The translations under genes and the position numbers were made by a program. Shown here piece after piece: positions 1-10,306 of a stretch of DNA of 64,000 nucleotides. A model generated the notes under the pieces. The model was not told where the DNA came from. It did no database searches and saw only the letters and a program-made list of their open reading frames with translations. The stretch comes from Haliscomenobacter sp. (GTDB taxonomy: Bacteria; Bacteroidota; Bacteroidia; Chitinophagales; Saprospiraceae), in NCBI GenBank assembly GCA_016707205.1, contig JADJHZ010000024.1:1-64000 (forward strand). The letters run 5' to 3'. Within the stretch, counting starts at the first letter, position 1. Each line of letters starts with the position of its first letter.

Positions 1-265
1 GCCAGATATGGTCTTCGCCGCCGTCCATATACGCGTTGAGGCTGTAGAATGCGAAGCTATAGACCCGGAACGCTGATTGCGGAATTCCGGCGGCAGGGCG
101 CGTACCAGATCCCAGGCTACGGCATCCAGGCCTTCAAGATACGGCGAAGTATCGAAACCGGAATAATTCGAGCTGAATATAACATTGGCTATTGCCTTGG
201 GTCCAAACAAATAGGCCGAAGAACAAGAAAAACCATGGGGTTAATGATTTGAAAGGTGCGCTCAT
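1..265 (-). pseudogene. Truncated 5' copy of the metalloprotease gene at 1592-3151
   Basis: Reading leftwards from an ATG at 265, the translation begins with the same signal peptide as the metalloprotease at 3151 (MSAPFKSL, a hydrophobic stretch, then GNSQCYIQL). A 2-nt loss near 165 shifts the frame and a TGA follows at 134-136, after about 43 codons. A 2-nt gain near 71 would restore the original frame further on. The gene runs off the window, so the rest of this copy is unseen. It is either a decayed copy or a real gene hit by sequence errors; from this sequence alone it is a pseudogene. Confidence 0.7.
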
Positions 266-396
266 TGCACGACTATTAAGGTTAGTTGCTTAATCAAGAG
301 ACGACTAATTTTCCTACTCCTTCACCTGCACCACCCGCAACCCTGCTTTCCTCCCCGACGCGTCGCGTGCCAGGATGTGGAGCAGGCCGCCGGCAT
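1..396. repeat. Left copy of a 0.4-kb duplicated segment
   Basis: This segment matches 2887-3283 almost base for base. I count five substitutions and three small indels: about 2 nt gained near 71, about 2 nt lost near 165, and one A lost near 291. It carries the 5' end of a metalloprotease gene and the last ~30 codons of a T9SS-tail gene, both on the minus strand. The match stops abruptly at 396, so one breakpoint is visible. The other lies at or beyond the window edge. Confidence 0.9.
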
Positions 397-619
397 CGAA
401 GCGCCACAACAAAAGCAGGTGGGTGGATCTGATCGCGGCTGCCTGCACCCGGAGGGCCGCTGCGGCAGAATCCGGAAACCCGTCATAGGGGCCTGCCTGA
501 CCGTGGGGCGAAGAAGGAGGCAGGGGATTATCCAGAAATAGCTGCGCATAGGACTTTAGACATTGTGCTCCAGAGGAACTCCTGGCACATTCTTGATTTT
601 GTGTTAACCTTGCTAGAAT
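314..619 (-). pseudogene. Remnant ORF ending in a T9SS sorting-domain tail
   Basis: The frame is open from about 619 down to the TAG at 314-316 but has no ATG near its beginning. The last ~30 residues (GGLLHILARDASGRKAGL, then VVQVKE) are nearly identical to the end of the T9SS-tail protein at 3201-3844. The preceding ~70 residues (for example DNPLPPSSPHGQAGPYDGF) resemble nothing I recognise. The T9SS tail directs export across the outer membrane in Bacteroidota. Here it appears to have been copied behind foreign sequence by the 0.4-kb duplication. Confidence 0.55.
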
Positions 620-1598
620 TTATTCTGATCCAGGATTAATGCTCCCTGATGCTCCCGATACCATTGACGGGCCCAATCCAGATACTCCGGCGTGGAATAA
701 TCCCGACCATGAGCCGCTGAGAAGGTTACCAAATTCCAGCGATCCATGGTATCCTGAAATTTGATGGCGCGATCGGGAAAATTGGCTACGTAGCGGATGT
801 AGGCACTCAGGGCTATTTTCGAAATTTGAGCACGATAGGATTCCGCCGAAAATCTTTCCGGAATGGCTTCTCCTAAAAGGAACTGACCAATCCGAGCGAA
901 AGCGTAAGGTGTGCGAACTTTGCACAACAACTCGATCATATATCCGTAGTTTGGCGTTGATTGAATAATCTGCTCTACCACCGTGGTATCATTGAATAAG
1001 CCCAAACGCGCCAAATGTAAATTGAGTAGTAACGTATCCTGCTCGGCCAGGGGCAGCAGCCTTGGGTTAAGGGTAGTCAAACAGGCCAGGTTGCGCTTTA
1101 GTAACAACAAGGTTGTCCCTACCGAATCCAATTCCAGAAACGTCTGGTATTCTGCTACGAAAGGGTCCCAGAAACGCAAACTTTGCGGAGTAGAAAAAAA
1201 GGATAGCTTGTTTAAGGATTCTTTGTTGTAATTTGACCGCAAGAACTTTCTAGCAATCGAAGGAATATTGTCCAATATAAATAGCGGCCCGTCTCGCGAA
1301 TTCAAAAAATAGTTTACCAAAAGAGAATCATATTGTGAATCATATTCTTTTCTGGCAACCAGGTCTAAGACCCTTAAAATCCTTTGGGGGTTATCTCTCC
1401 CGAATCCAACAAACATTGCTCGTAGAAGAGTTGTTTCAGCCTTCCCCCTTTGCCTGTCCATTCTATCTTAACTAACTCGGCATGGGGCTTCTCTGTCAGG
1501 TAACTCGTTAACACCAAAAGGGTATCCTGGGTCGTTTGTGCCTTTCCCCCGGAATAGGTGCCCATAAAAAATATTGCCATCAGCAGTATTCTTACCAT
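613..1598 (-). CDS. Secreted/periplasmic solenoid-like protein, candidate immunity factor (frameshifted)
   Basis: The N-terminus (1598 to ~1400) begins MVRILLMAIFFMGTYSGGKA, a signal peptide. The body continues in another frame from about 1460 to the stop at 613, so a single indel lies around 1380-1460. The protein would be about 325 residues, helix-rich, with no catalytic motif seen. Its C-terminus (ARQWYREHQGALIL) resembles the C-termini of the proteins at 6132-7064 (IRAWFDQNRTRYEIL) and 7123-8054 (VRQWLRENRATYQIL), which suggests a paralog family. The start overlaps the stop of the metalloprotease at 1592 by 7 bp, so the two are translationally coupled. Function is unknown; immunity against the upstream protease is inference from position. 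Confidence 0.6.
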
Positions 1599-3151
1599 TG
1601 GTATGCTCTTATTTTATAGCCATTAATAATATTCACATAGTCCATCAAGGCGTCAGCATCGGAAAATGGGGCATACAAGCCCTTAAACTCTTCCCAGGGA
1701 TGCTTCAACCCTATCCGGTGGCCATTTTCGTGGGCGATGGTGCGTTTGTTATATTGATAGGTACTACTTGCAAAACCATAAATTGTTTCGAATCCGAAGG
1801 AGCCATTAATTTGTTGTCCTTTTTCATCTGTGCCAAGCGGGCTGTATAAAAACATAGTTGAGGTTTTATTGTACAGAAGTGGATTCTCATCAGGATCGGG
1901 ATAATACCTCAGTTTGCGCAGAGAATCCTGTTCAATCCATAGATATTCAGCCAAAATATAGTAATACTCTTGATCATCCATTTTACCATTCCCATTCTTA
2001 TCAAAATCCCATTCATAGCGGTCAATGGGTTTTATGGACCAGGACATATTGATCTGTTTAAAAGCTTGGATCATAACCTCCTCCAGTTCTGTTTCAGTAA
2101 AATTGAGTTTCGGATAGGTGGCATCCCCTGGCAACTTCATGAGAATCAGATTCAAAACCATTTCGCGTTTTGGCAACACCACAACATTCAAGGCGCCAAT
2201 AACAGATCCGTTACCATCCAAGACTTCAATGGAGGCCGATTTGGTGGGTGATGGAGCCTGCAAGGTAATCGTTTCCGAATAACTTCGAGGCGTATCTCCT
2301 GACATCATTTCAACCCCTGTTGCCCGGTAACGAATTGCCGAAAGGTCAATACCGGGTGAGAATTCAACAATAACCATATCTGTTTGACCTACTCCGACTG
2401 ACTTCCAGGGAGTCCCCTCTCCAAAAGGTGTTTTATAAGTTGGATATGATTTAATTGTATTCTCATCAAACCCAAACTTCTGCTCCGGGTGCTCCCTGAA
2501 GACAGCCTGTCCCTGGCATACGGGGCCAGACCTCAAGCTTATGCCGCCTGCTTCGGCGCAATCGGAGTCATTGCAATCAGACCATCCATCGCCATCGTCA
2601 TCGATATCGTTTCCACATATCTCCCGGCAGCTGATCAACTGCATGAGATAATTCATAGCATCTGCTTCTTTTTTGGGATAGGCATAGGGGCTGCTGTTTG
2701 GATTTAGCAAGGTTGTCAAATAATACTCTATAGCCCCCGCATTTATTTTTTGGGGGCAGCCGAAAGATTCCGCCGGAGGAAGATGCACGGCCACGCGGAT
2801 GGTGGCAAAAATACCCCGGCTGCTGGATTCCTTCCCAAAGATCAAATAATACGGAGTCCTTTGCGCGGACTGCCGGATGACGTCCTGCCAGATATGGTCT
2901 TCGCCGCCGTCCATATACGCGTTGAGGCTGTAGAATGCGAAGCTATAGACCCGGAACTGATTGCGGAATTCCGGCGGCAGGGCGCGTACCAGATCGCAGG
3001 CTACGGCATCCAGGCCTTCAAGATACGGCGAAGTATCGAAACCGGAATAATCGCCGAGCTGAATATAACATTGGCTATTGCCTTGGGTCCAAACAAACAG
3101 GCCGAAGAACAAGAAAAACCATGGGATTAATGATTTGAAAGGTGCGCTCAT
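1592..3151 (-). CDS. Secreted metzincin-type zinc metalloprotease
   Basis: The protein has 519 residues. A signal peptide (MSAPFKSLIPWFFLFFGLFVW, cleaved near TQGNSQ) implies export. A calcium-binding thrombospondin-3-like stretch (DIDDDGDGWSDCNDSDC) lies near residue 180. At residues 474-484 the sequence HENGHRIGLKH fits the metzincin zinc signature HExxHxxGxxH, and ALMDY about 18 residues later fits the Met-turn. Catalytic Glu and three His ligands are therefore present. The mid-region (FDENTIKSYPTY) and the C-terminal RAYQW recur in the protease at 8051-10226, so the two share architecture. It lacks a T9SS tail. The stop overlaps the next gene start by 7 bp. Its 5' end is duplicated at 1-265. 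A protease is well supported; a toxin role is inference. Confidence 0.8.
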   Translation of the reverse strand: MSAPFKSLIPWFFLFFGLFVWTQGNSQCYIQLGDYSGFDTSPYLEGLDAVACDLVRALPPEFRNQFRVYSFAFYSLNAYMDGGEDHIWQDVIRQSAQRTPYYLIFGKESSSRGIFATIRVAVHLPPAESFGCPQKINAGAIEYYLTTLLNPNSSPYAYPKKEADAMNYLMQLISCREICGNDIDDDGDGWSDCNDSDCAEAGGISLRSGPVCQGQAVFREHPEQKFGFDENTIKSYPTYKTPFGEGTPWKSVGVGQTDMVIVEFSPGIDLSAIRYRATGVEMMSGDTPRSYSETITLQAPSPTKSASIEVLDGNGSVIGALNVVVLPKREMVLNLILMKLPGDATYPKLNFTETELEEVMIQAFKQINMSWSIKPIDRYEWDFDKNGNGKMDDQEYYYILAEYLWIEQDSLRKLRYYPDPDENPLLYNKTSTMFLYSPLGTDEKGQQINGSFGFETIYGFASSTYQYNKRTIAHENGHRIGLKHPWEEFKGLYAPFSDADALMDYVNIINGYKIRAYQW

Positions 3152-3283
3152 TGCACGTCTATTAAGGTTAGTTGCTTAAATCAAGAGACGACTAATTTTC
3201 CTACTCCTTCACCTGCACCACCCGCAACCCTGCTTTCCTCCCCGACGCGTCGCGTGCCCGGATGTGGAGCAGGCCGCCGGCAT
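2887..3283. repeat. Right copy of the 0.4-kb duplicated segment
   Basis: This is the intact copy of the segment at 1-396. It spans the junction between the 3' end of the T9SS-tail gene (stop at 3201) and the first ~88 codons of the metalloprotease gene (start 3151). Both genes read through here, so this is probably the parental arrangement. Confidence 0.9.
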
Positions 3284-3844
3284 TGGGGCCGGTGGGCTGG
3301 ATAGAAACGGTGTTTTGCCCCGATACGGCGTCCAGGCTGCGGGTATGGACCAGTTGTCCCAGGGCGTTGAAGACCTCAATGTGCAGGGTTTCCTGTTCGG
3401 GGCGGTCCCAGAACACGTCGAGCTGGAAGTCGGCGCTGAACGGGTTGGGGCGCGCGCGCAGAGAGAACCTATTGCCCTCGGCAGACTGGCGGGCAAGGCT
3501 GCGTTCGGGGCGGCAACCGGCGCCACCGCGCCGGGGGTTTCTACCGCTACCGTAGCGTAGAGGGTTTTAGCGCAGCCCAGGGCATTGTACACCAGCACGG
3601 TGTACGCGCCTGTACAGAGGCCGGAAAACGTTTCGATGGGACCGGTCAGGCTTCTTTCCTCGAGGAAGCCTCCGGCGCCCAGCAGTTGGATGCGAAAGGG
3701 GCCAGCGCTTCCGGTGGCTTCTATGGTGATACTGCCTTCGCAATACTCGGAAGAAGCGGGCGTTACGGCTACAATCCGGATGGTAGCGTGCAGGCTGATG
3801 CCGCCCACAAGCAGAAAGCAAAGGAGAAGGCCTGTCTTTTTCAT
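3201..3844 (-). CDS. Small secreted protein with T9SS C-terminal sorting domain (frameshifted)
   Basis: The start at 3844 gives MKKTGLLLCFLLVGGISLHA, a clear signal peptide. An SprB-like repeat follows (YCEGSITIEATGSAGPFRIQL, then FSGLCTGAYTVLVYNALGCAKT). After about residue 110 the frame must change near 3480-3530 to continue as ARQSAEGNRFSLRARPNPFS, which begins a typical T9SS type A sorting domain (PNPF, then LHIEVFNALGQLVHTRSL, ending GRKAGLRVVQVKE). The whole product would be about 214 residues. The domain marks the protein for the T9SS and anchoring at the cell surface. The frameshift lies in a GC-rich stretch and could be a sequencing error. Confidence 0.7.
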
Positions 3845-3878
3845 GTTTGTCTGGTTTTTTCTTTTTTTAAAAAGCGGC

Positions 3879-6061
3879 TTAAAAGGCCTTACTTGCCACC
3901 GCCGACAAAGGCGAATCGCTGCCGTCAAGGAAGCGGGCGGCAACCCGGTATTGGTAGGCGTTGCCCGGCTCGGTTTGCGTATCGCGCCAAACGAAGTAGC
4001 CGCGGCCTGCTTCTACTACGGCAACGGGAGGGAACGCCGACAGCTCCAGGTAGCGCACCAGGCGCATGGGGCCGCCGTTGTCGGAGCGGTACACCGCAAA
4101 CTCGTGCAGGAGGGGGTCGTAAGGGTACTCCCAGCTCAGCTTCACGACCATTTTTTTATCCGCGATGGTGGTTTCGGCTTTGAGGCGGTCTGCCGGTGCG
4201 CGCCGCGGGTTGGGGAGGGTCACCCGCAGGGTGGGGGAGATGCCCGTGAGGCCGGCTTCGTCGGTGGCTACTACCCGGTATTCCCAGTCGGCTGCACCGC
4301 CCAGCTCGGTGTCCAGCGTAGTTTGCCATGCGCTCAGGGTGTCGCTGGCCGCTATCGTGGCAGCGGGTATCCAAGCCGGATGGAGCAGCGAGCGGCGCTG
4401 CACTTCGTAATGCGTCACATCCTCGCTGGGGCTGGGCGACCACACCGCCTTCACCCCATCCTTCACCGGCTCTACGGAGGCCAGGTGAGGCGGAGCGGGA
4501 GGCATCACGTCGGGCAGGGCCAACTCAAGGGGGTCGGAGAGGGCGCCGAGGTTGTCGCGAAAGTCCACCGCCCGAACGCGGAAATAGGCTTTCTCCGCCA
4601 GGGTATTCATGGCAATCTGCGTCGAAAAGGCGTTTTCGCTCACCGTGCCCTCGCTCACCTGCACGTACTCGGCCTCCAGTCGGCCGGCCCGGTAAACGCG
4701 GTAGCCGTAAAGGTCGTCGTCGGGGTTAGCGGTCCATTGCAGCGATACGGCGCCCAGGGGGGGCACGGACCCGCTCAGGCCGCTCACCTGCACCGGCGGA
4801 GTGCGGTCTTCGGGCTGTCCGAGCAGGGAAATGGATTCCACCTCGCGGTCGAAAAGGTCAACCGCTTTGACCAGATAATAATTGGTGTGGCGGGGCTGCC
4901 CGTCGGTAAAGGCCCGCTCCGAAGCGGGCAGCAAGGCCCCGACAGCCTCGAAGGGACCATCGGAAAAAGGCGAGCGGTATACCTGGAACCCCTGTATCTG
5001 GTCCTCCAGATCGGAAGGAAAGGTCCATTGGGCGGTCAGTTTACCTCCATCGGCCCGCGCTATGCCGGTAAGCTCGGGTTTGGCGGCCAGAGGGGCGGGC
5101 AGGCTTTTCCCTGCGGCCACTTCGCCTGTGGCGCTCACCCCAAAAATGGAGTGGCCCCTCAAGCGGTATTGATAGGTAGTCTCCGCCGATTCGAGGGTGT
5201 CGATATAGAGCAGGGCGGTGGGATCGGGCGCCGATTCCGATTCCTGGGGCAAAACGGGCTCGCTGTTGCGGGGCTGCCAGGTAGCGCCTCCATCGGCGGA
5301 GCGCTCCACGTCGTACCCCCGATAGTACATGTCCAGCCCGCGGCTCGACCACGACAGGAGGGCGGTCCCGGCGCCGGCTTCCAGCGCAGGCACGGGCAGG
5401 GCCGGCAAAGTCAGCGCCGCCCGGGTGTCGATTTGCACGCGGCGCGCCAGAACAGCCAGGGCGGAATCGGTAGCGTAAAAGGCGATGCGGTATTCGTACA
5501 CCGAGTTGGGCGCCACGGTGGGGTCGGTGTATCCCAGGGCCATGGCTTCGGCCACGGGGAACGACGCGTCGGCTGCCACGAGGCCCAGTCCAAAACGGCT
5601 ATCGTTTTGCTCCGCCTGGCTGAGGGCGCGGATGAACGCATCGCCGGTGCTGACGGTCACTTCCACATTGGGTTCGTATAGGGCAGCGCCAGCAACCCCG
5701 GCCGCATTACTGGTATCCGACATCTGCTCGAAGACGGCTACCGGTTGGGGCAGCATGCGGGCCGCCAGCACGATTCGCGAGGCGGCGGTCTGGGTTTCGC
5801 TCAGGCTGTCGCCGTTATCCAGCATGGTATAGCGCTCCAGGATATACCCTGTTGTATCCCGCGCTGCCAGGAAGGAAAATCTTCGGGGGCCCAGCGCAGC
5901 AGGGCCCGGCCCGCGTGGTGGATGCCAAGGAGCCGGAAAGAGGCGGGCAGGGAGTCGGTGGCTGGCCAGGCGCATTCGGCATGGACCGTTACAACCGGCA
6001 AGACCAGCGCCAGCATTATCGCGTGGAATCGCAGGCGGGTAGAAAAGAGGTATTGATTCAT
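3879..6061 (-). CDS. Secreted multi-domain fibronectin type III protein (frameshifted near 5860)
   Basis: I place the start at 6061 because it gives a signal peptide (MNQYLFSTRLRFHAIMLALV, then LPVVTVHAEC). The first ~70 residues are in one frame, and from about 5860 the protein continues in another (DTTGYILERYTML). The remaining ~650 residues hold at least five tandem fibronectin III-like modules, with recurring features such as LQWTANPDDDLYGYRVYR, YFRVRAVDFRDN and WEYRVVATDEAG. These modules usually mediate binding or spacing in extracellular proteins. No enzyme domain or T9SS tail is visible at the end (SPLSAVASKAF). The next gene downstream starts 35 bp on and carries a T9SS tail. Confidence 0.7.
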
Positions 6062-6131
6062 GTGGCAGTGGATTTTTTGAGGGCAACAAAGAAGGATTTT
6101 TGCCAAGGGTCAGCGAAGAAAGGCTGGGAGC

Positions 6132-7064
6132 CTAATTCTCCGGTAATATTTCATACCTGGTTCTGTTTTGATCAAACCAGGCGCGGATGATGTCCTTTTT
6201 TCGACCAGAGGCAGAAATAACACCATGTAAATCTTTGATGATTGGTCTTAGAAGCGAAATAACAAAATTGAAATCATCCCGGCTCAAATGGTCTTCGCAA
6301 ACAGGCTCCCTCAGATCGCTGTACACATATTCGATGAGAAAGTCGATGCTGCCGCGGGTGCGGATGAAGGCAAAGTCGTAGAACAACATGCTATACAGGA
6401 CGTCGCGGTCTTCTTCCTGCCGGGTTTTTTGAATGAGATAGTCCAGGGCTGCCTGATCGCCTTTTTGGGCCAGCGCCATAGCAGCCCGCCATTTGGGGGA
6501 AGCCCGGTATCCGCCCGGGCGGTCGGCATCGTCGGGAAGCAGCTCCGGGCCTTGTTCGAAAAACCGGCGCATGAGGCGTTCCCCTTCGGGCCAGTCGAGT
6601 TTGCCTACCAGGGGGAAAAGGGGCGTAGTATGCAAGGTAGGGTGAAGGATAAGGGCTTTGAGCATCTCCAGTCGCTGCGCGTTGAAATCGGCCGGACGGG
6701 CCAGGCGTACCAAAAAATGCATATTGTTCAAGCGCAGCCATTCCGACTGGTCCAGGCATCCGTAGAGCATTAGCTCTGCCAGCTTTCCGCGGATTTCTGG
6801 TTCGGGATTCTGCCTGTATAAATCCGTCAAAGCCCAGTAATAACTGTCACAAATATCGTGGGGATTGGCCAAAATATCTTTATTGGCTTTTTCCAACTCT
6901 GGGATGATTCGTTGCTGAAACTCCCGATTACTGAGTATACTATCCGGAAAATTGAAATTGCGAGCTGCTATTCGGGTATTAATAAGTTCTTTAATATCCA
7001 CAGGCTGCGCCATGGCGAATGTGGTAAGGAGGGAAAGCATCGTGATCAGCGACATGGACTTCAT
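6132..7064 (-). CDS. Exported solenoid-like protein, candidate immunity paralog (intact)
   Basis: The protein has 310 residues with a signal peptide (MKSMSLITMLSLLTTFAMAQ). The body is predicted helical, with HEAT-like spacing. It shares long matches with the neighbour at 7123-8054: DQSEWLR, LARPADF versus IARPEDF, TPLFPLVGKLDWPEGERLM versus TPLFPIVGRLDWPEGDRIM, and ASPKWRAAMALAQKG versus ASPKWKAAIALARKG. No active-site motif is seen. It lies 58 bp downstream of that paralog, as a tandem duplicate. It is the only member of the three-gene family here with an unbroken frame. Function is unknown; proximity to a protease suggests a periplasmic inhibitor or immunity protein (inference). Confidence 0.65.
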   Translation of the reverse strand: MKSMSLITMLSLLTTFAMAQPVDIKELINTRIAARNFNFPDSILSNREFQQRIIPELEKANKDILANPHDICDSYYWALTDLYRQNPEPEIRGKLAELMLYGCLDQSEWLRLNNMHFLVRLARPADFNAQRLEMLKALILHPTLHTTPLFPLVGKLDWPEGERLMRRFFEQGPELLPDDADRPGGYRASPKWRAAMALAQKGDQAALDYLIQKTRQEEDRDVLYSMLFYDFAFIRTRGSIDFLIEYVYSDLREPVCEDHLSRDDFNFVISLLRPIIKDLHGVISASGRKKDIIRAWFDQNRTRYEILPEN

Positions 7065-7122
7065 GGTTTGTGTGTTTTTGCAGGACTGTCCTGGTTTTCC
7101 TTTGCGCCTGGGTTATGTCGCA

Positions 7123-8054
7123 TCAATCCGGATCGGGCAGTATCTGATAGGTGGCCCGGTTTTCTCGAAGCCATTGGCGGACAGCGACAGACCCGAAGTT
7201 AGGGCAATTATGCATATCAATGATTTGTGCGAGCATAATGAGGGCAACTGAAAAATATTCCTGTTTGTCGTAATCCTCTGGATTGGCAAAGGCATCACTG
7301 AGTAAAAAATCTATGATGAAATCAATGGTTGGGCGATTTTTCACCAATGCAAATTGTTGGGTGATGAGGGAAATAACCTGTAGGTCAGTTTGTTCGCCGG
7401 CTTTTTGCAGTAAATAGGTCATGGCTTGCATGTTGCCCTTTCTTGCCAGAGCTATAGCCGCCTTCCATTTTGGAGAAGCGATAAAACCTCCTGGGATATC
7501 TTTATCTAATTCTAACAGTTCTGGACCCTCCCGGAAAAACTGCTCCATAATGCGGTCTCCTTCCGGCCAATCGAGACGGCCTACTATGGGGAATAAAGGA
7601 GTACGGTGGTGTATGGTATCCAGGAGTAAGATTTTTAGTAGTCCAAGTTGTTCTTTTCCAAAATCCTCTGGCCGGGCAATCATTACTAAATATTTCATGT
7701 TCATAGCCCGCAGCCATTCTGACTGATCATCGCATGCCCGTAAGATCAATTCAGTCATTTTTTTTCCGGATTCGCTACCGTGGGGTACAAGCGAATAGAT
7801 GCCAATGAGCTTATTGTAAAAATCTTGCCGCACAAATGATTCTCGCTGGAGATATTAAGGCTCATCTCTTCTAGTAGGATAATACCTTTATCCTGAAATA
7901 TTTTTGTTTTTACAAGATCAGAAGAAATACCTGCCCCAGGACTATTGATTCCTTCTTTAATTTTTTGGAGAAGGGAATCCTGCTGGGCAGACAATAAAAT
8001 CCAAGAAAAAAGAAAAAGAATGAGATGAAAAAATTTATAAGTACTCATCTTCAT
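7123..8054 (-). CDS. Exported solenoid-like protein, candidate immunity paralog (frameshifted near 7835)
   Basis: The start at 8054 gives MKMSTYKFFHLILFLFSWIL, then LSAQ, a signal peptide. After NISSENH the reading frame changes near 7835 and continues as FVRQDFYNKLIGIYSLVPHG to the stop at 7123, in register with the paralog at 6132-7064. The total would be about 310 residues. The ATG overlaps the stop of the metalloprotease at 8051 by 4 bp, the tight coupling usual for toxin/immunity pairs. No catalytic residues are seen. The frameshift is a single-base event and could be either decay or sequencing error. Confidence 0.6.
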
Positions 8055-10226
8055 AGTTTTTTAGAATCTACCGATTGTTTGTACTTTTGTTGTATCAATT
8101 GCCACTGATAGGCTCGTAACTCTGGCCCCGGAGGATAGGACATTAAATTTTTGTTATCTACTGCATTTTTAATGTCATGAGTATGCCCAAGGTCGAAGGC
8201 TCCATGGCCGATTTCATGAAGTAATGTTCTACTCCCACCAGAAAAATTGATAGGAATAGCAACAGCAAAGCTTCCTTTGGGAGAAACACCATCATAAATT
8301 CCAGTTGGGCTATCCTGTAAAAGTCCTTTAATAAAAAAGATAGTAACCCTATTTACACCTGGATTGATCCTATCGAAAAAAACGTCCTGCTTCATATTGT
8401 AATTAATAATGAGGTTATTAAACTCAAGGGGATTTGGCCTCAACAAAACGCCATCATAATCTTGATCAAATTGAAGCGTATCGGTCTTCCTAAGTTCTTC
8501 TTTAATATATATTCCAACTTTTCGAATTATAACATCCCCCTCTTGTACTAAATTAGGCTCCAACTCATTTTGATAAAGAATACTGCTCAAACTGTCTGCC
8601 ATGGTTTCACATATCCCATTGGGGCCTGTGGAGATGACCGTGTCTTTGGATACTGGGTCCCAAAAAAGCGCATCATCACCACCCAGCCTGATTGGGTTGG
8701 TATCTAAAAAATTATTGGCGCCTCTGGTAATCGCAGTCTGATTGCTTTGGCCTTCTCCTTTCTTTCTGATATTTGGAGAGATGTTATCTCCACTTGCAAT
8801 CGTCGTTTCCAGGATGCCGTTCAATCCCGTGTGGATATAGGTACTGTCTACAGAAAAACCATCATCCCCGGCCGGGGTGCTCTGGAACCCGTCATTGCCT
8901 GGCAATATGCCGATCGACATAGGCTTCCCTTGGCCTTTTGGAATAACTTGAACATCATCGTCTTCTTCACTGACCCAAATAAACCTTAAATAAAGCGTGA
9001 TCGTATCCGGATGCCATAAGATCAATTTATCCAGGCGGCACCCTTGCAAGCCTCCGATATGCGCCTTTAAGGTGTCTCTTGTAAGGTTACCTGCCTGCAC
9101 CGTTACAGTCTGAGCGGCTGCTCCGGCTATTTGAGGAGTTACAACTCCGCTCGAAGCTGTAAAATGGACGTTAGCCGCTACGGCGCCGGGCGTAATCTTA
9201 ACTCCAACCCGGTCGTCGAAGGTTTTTGGCACCAGTTTCCAGCGCACAAAGTCGCCGGCTGCATTTTTTGCATAGGTGTTATATTGGGCAATTTCATTTT
9301 CGTCGAAGCTATACAGACTTTGAGGAGCATGCTCAAAATCTACGTCCATCACATAAACCAATAGTCGGGCTGTGTGGACGGTGTCTTTATCCTGAAACGT
9401 CGCCTCCACAACGGTCCCGCCATTGCCTGAAGCTTTAATCCGATCCACTTGGGCCCTGTTGGTTTTAGCAATGGGCTTAAGCACTTTGGGCTTTGAAATT
9501 TCGGGGAATGGCAGGCTATCTGCGCGGAAAACCTTCAACTCGAGCGTTGTATTGCATTTGCAGGTAAACAAGGTATCGTTTGGCCCGTAGAACTTGCCAT
9601 CTACCTCGAAGTAGCCTTGCATGGACGCGGTGAGTAAGCGGTCGAGCTCGGCGACGGATTCCCGCAGGGCGAGGGTCAAGGCATTGCTACCACCGTTAAA
9701 AATGGATTTTTCAAATTCCTGCTGTACCGATTGGTAAATAAGACCTTGCTGCTGGGGCGAAAACTCGGAAATGCGCCCAAAACCCGCCCAATTCAGCACC
9801 AGCAGCATTTTGGCCTGCTGATCGTTGGGATCCAGCCAGGAGACCATTAAAGCATAGGGGATATTTTGCCCCACATTGAATTGGGTCTGCATATCAGCCT
9901 GGATTTTGGGAAGCAGGCTTTGGGCGTCATCCGCTGTATAGGTGGAGGTGATGCCCATATAAACGGTAATCAAAAGTGAGCCAACCGTGGGCGTTGCTGA
10001 GGGAATCGGCGGCTGCGAGCAGGGGGCCTTCAGCCTGGTTTTCCAGTCCCATGAGGTCCAGTCCCTTTTGATAGGGTTTGAGCAGGGCGGCATTTTCTAT
10101 AGCCCAGGTGCGAAGGGTTGGATGGCCGAAGTTTCTGGTCATGAGATGAAGCCGGCCATCTAGGGCCTGGACAGCATTGATAAAACAAAGAATAAAAAGG
10201 AAGGGTAGACAAAAATATTTTTCCAT
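8051..10226 (-). CDS. Secreted zincin metalloprotease, large (frameshifted near 9970)
   Basis: A signal peptide begins at 10226 (MEKYFCLPFLFILCFINAVQ). The frame changes near 9960-9990 and the remaining ~640 residues are continuous to 8051. Near the C-terminus HEIGHGAFDLGH supplies the HExxH zinc motif, with a third His one residue later than in classical metzincins. NLMSY about 12 residues further on could be a Met-turn. The C-terminus has RAYQW, and the mid-region has LYSFDENEIAQYNTY, both shared with the protease at 1592-3151. A Gly/Asp-rich segment (GNDGFQSTPAGDDGF) precedes the catalytic part. The stop overlaps the start of a solenoid gene. A secreted peptidase is likely, and a polymorphic-toxin effector is possible. 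Confidence 0.65.
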
Positions 10227-10306
10227 GATGTTGCACTTTGCATGAAATTAGGTCTGATGGGGTATCGGGAAAGGGGCTACAGACCCGCTTTCCCGATGAA
10301 TTTTAT

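Noticed and set aside
3585..5681. Long plus-strand ORF (698 codons)
   Set aside because: It is antisense to the fibronectin III gene, whose repeats and signal peptide are clear. The Arg/Gly-rich translation has no domain.
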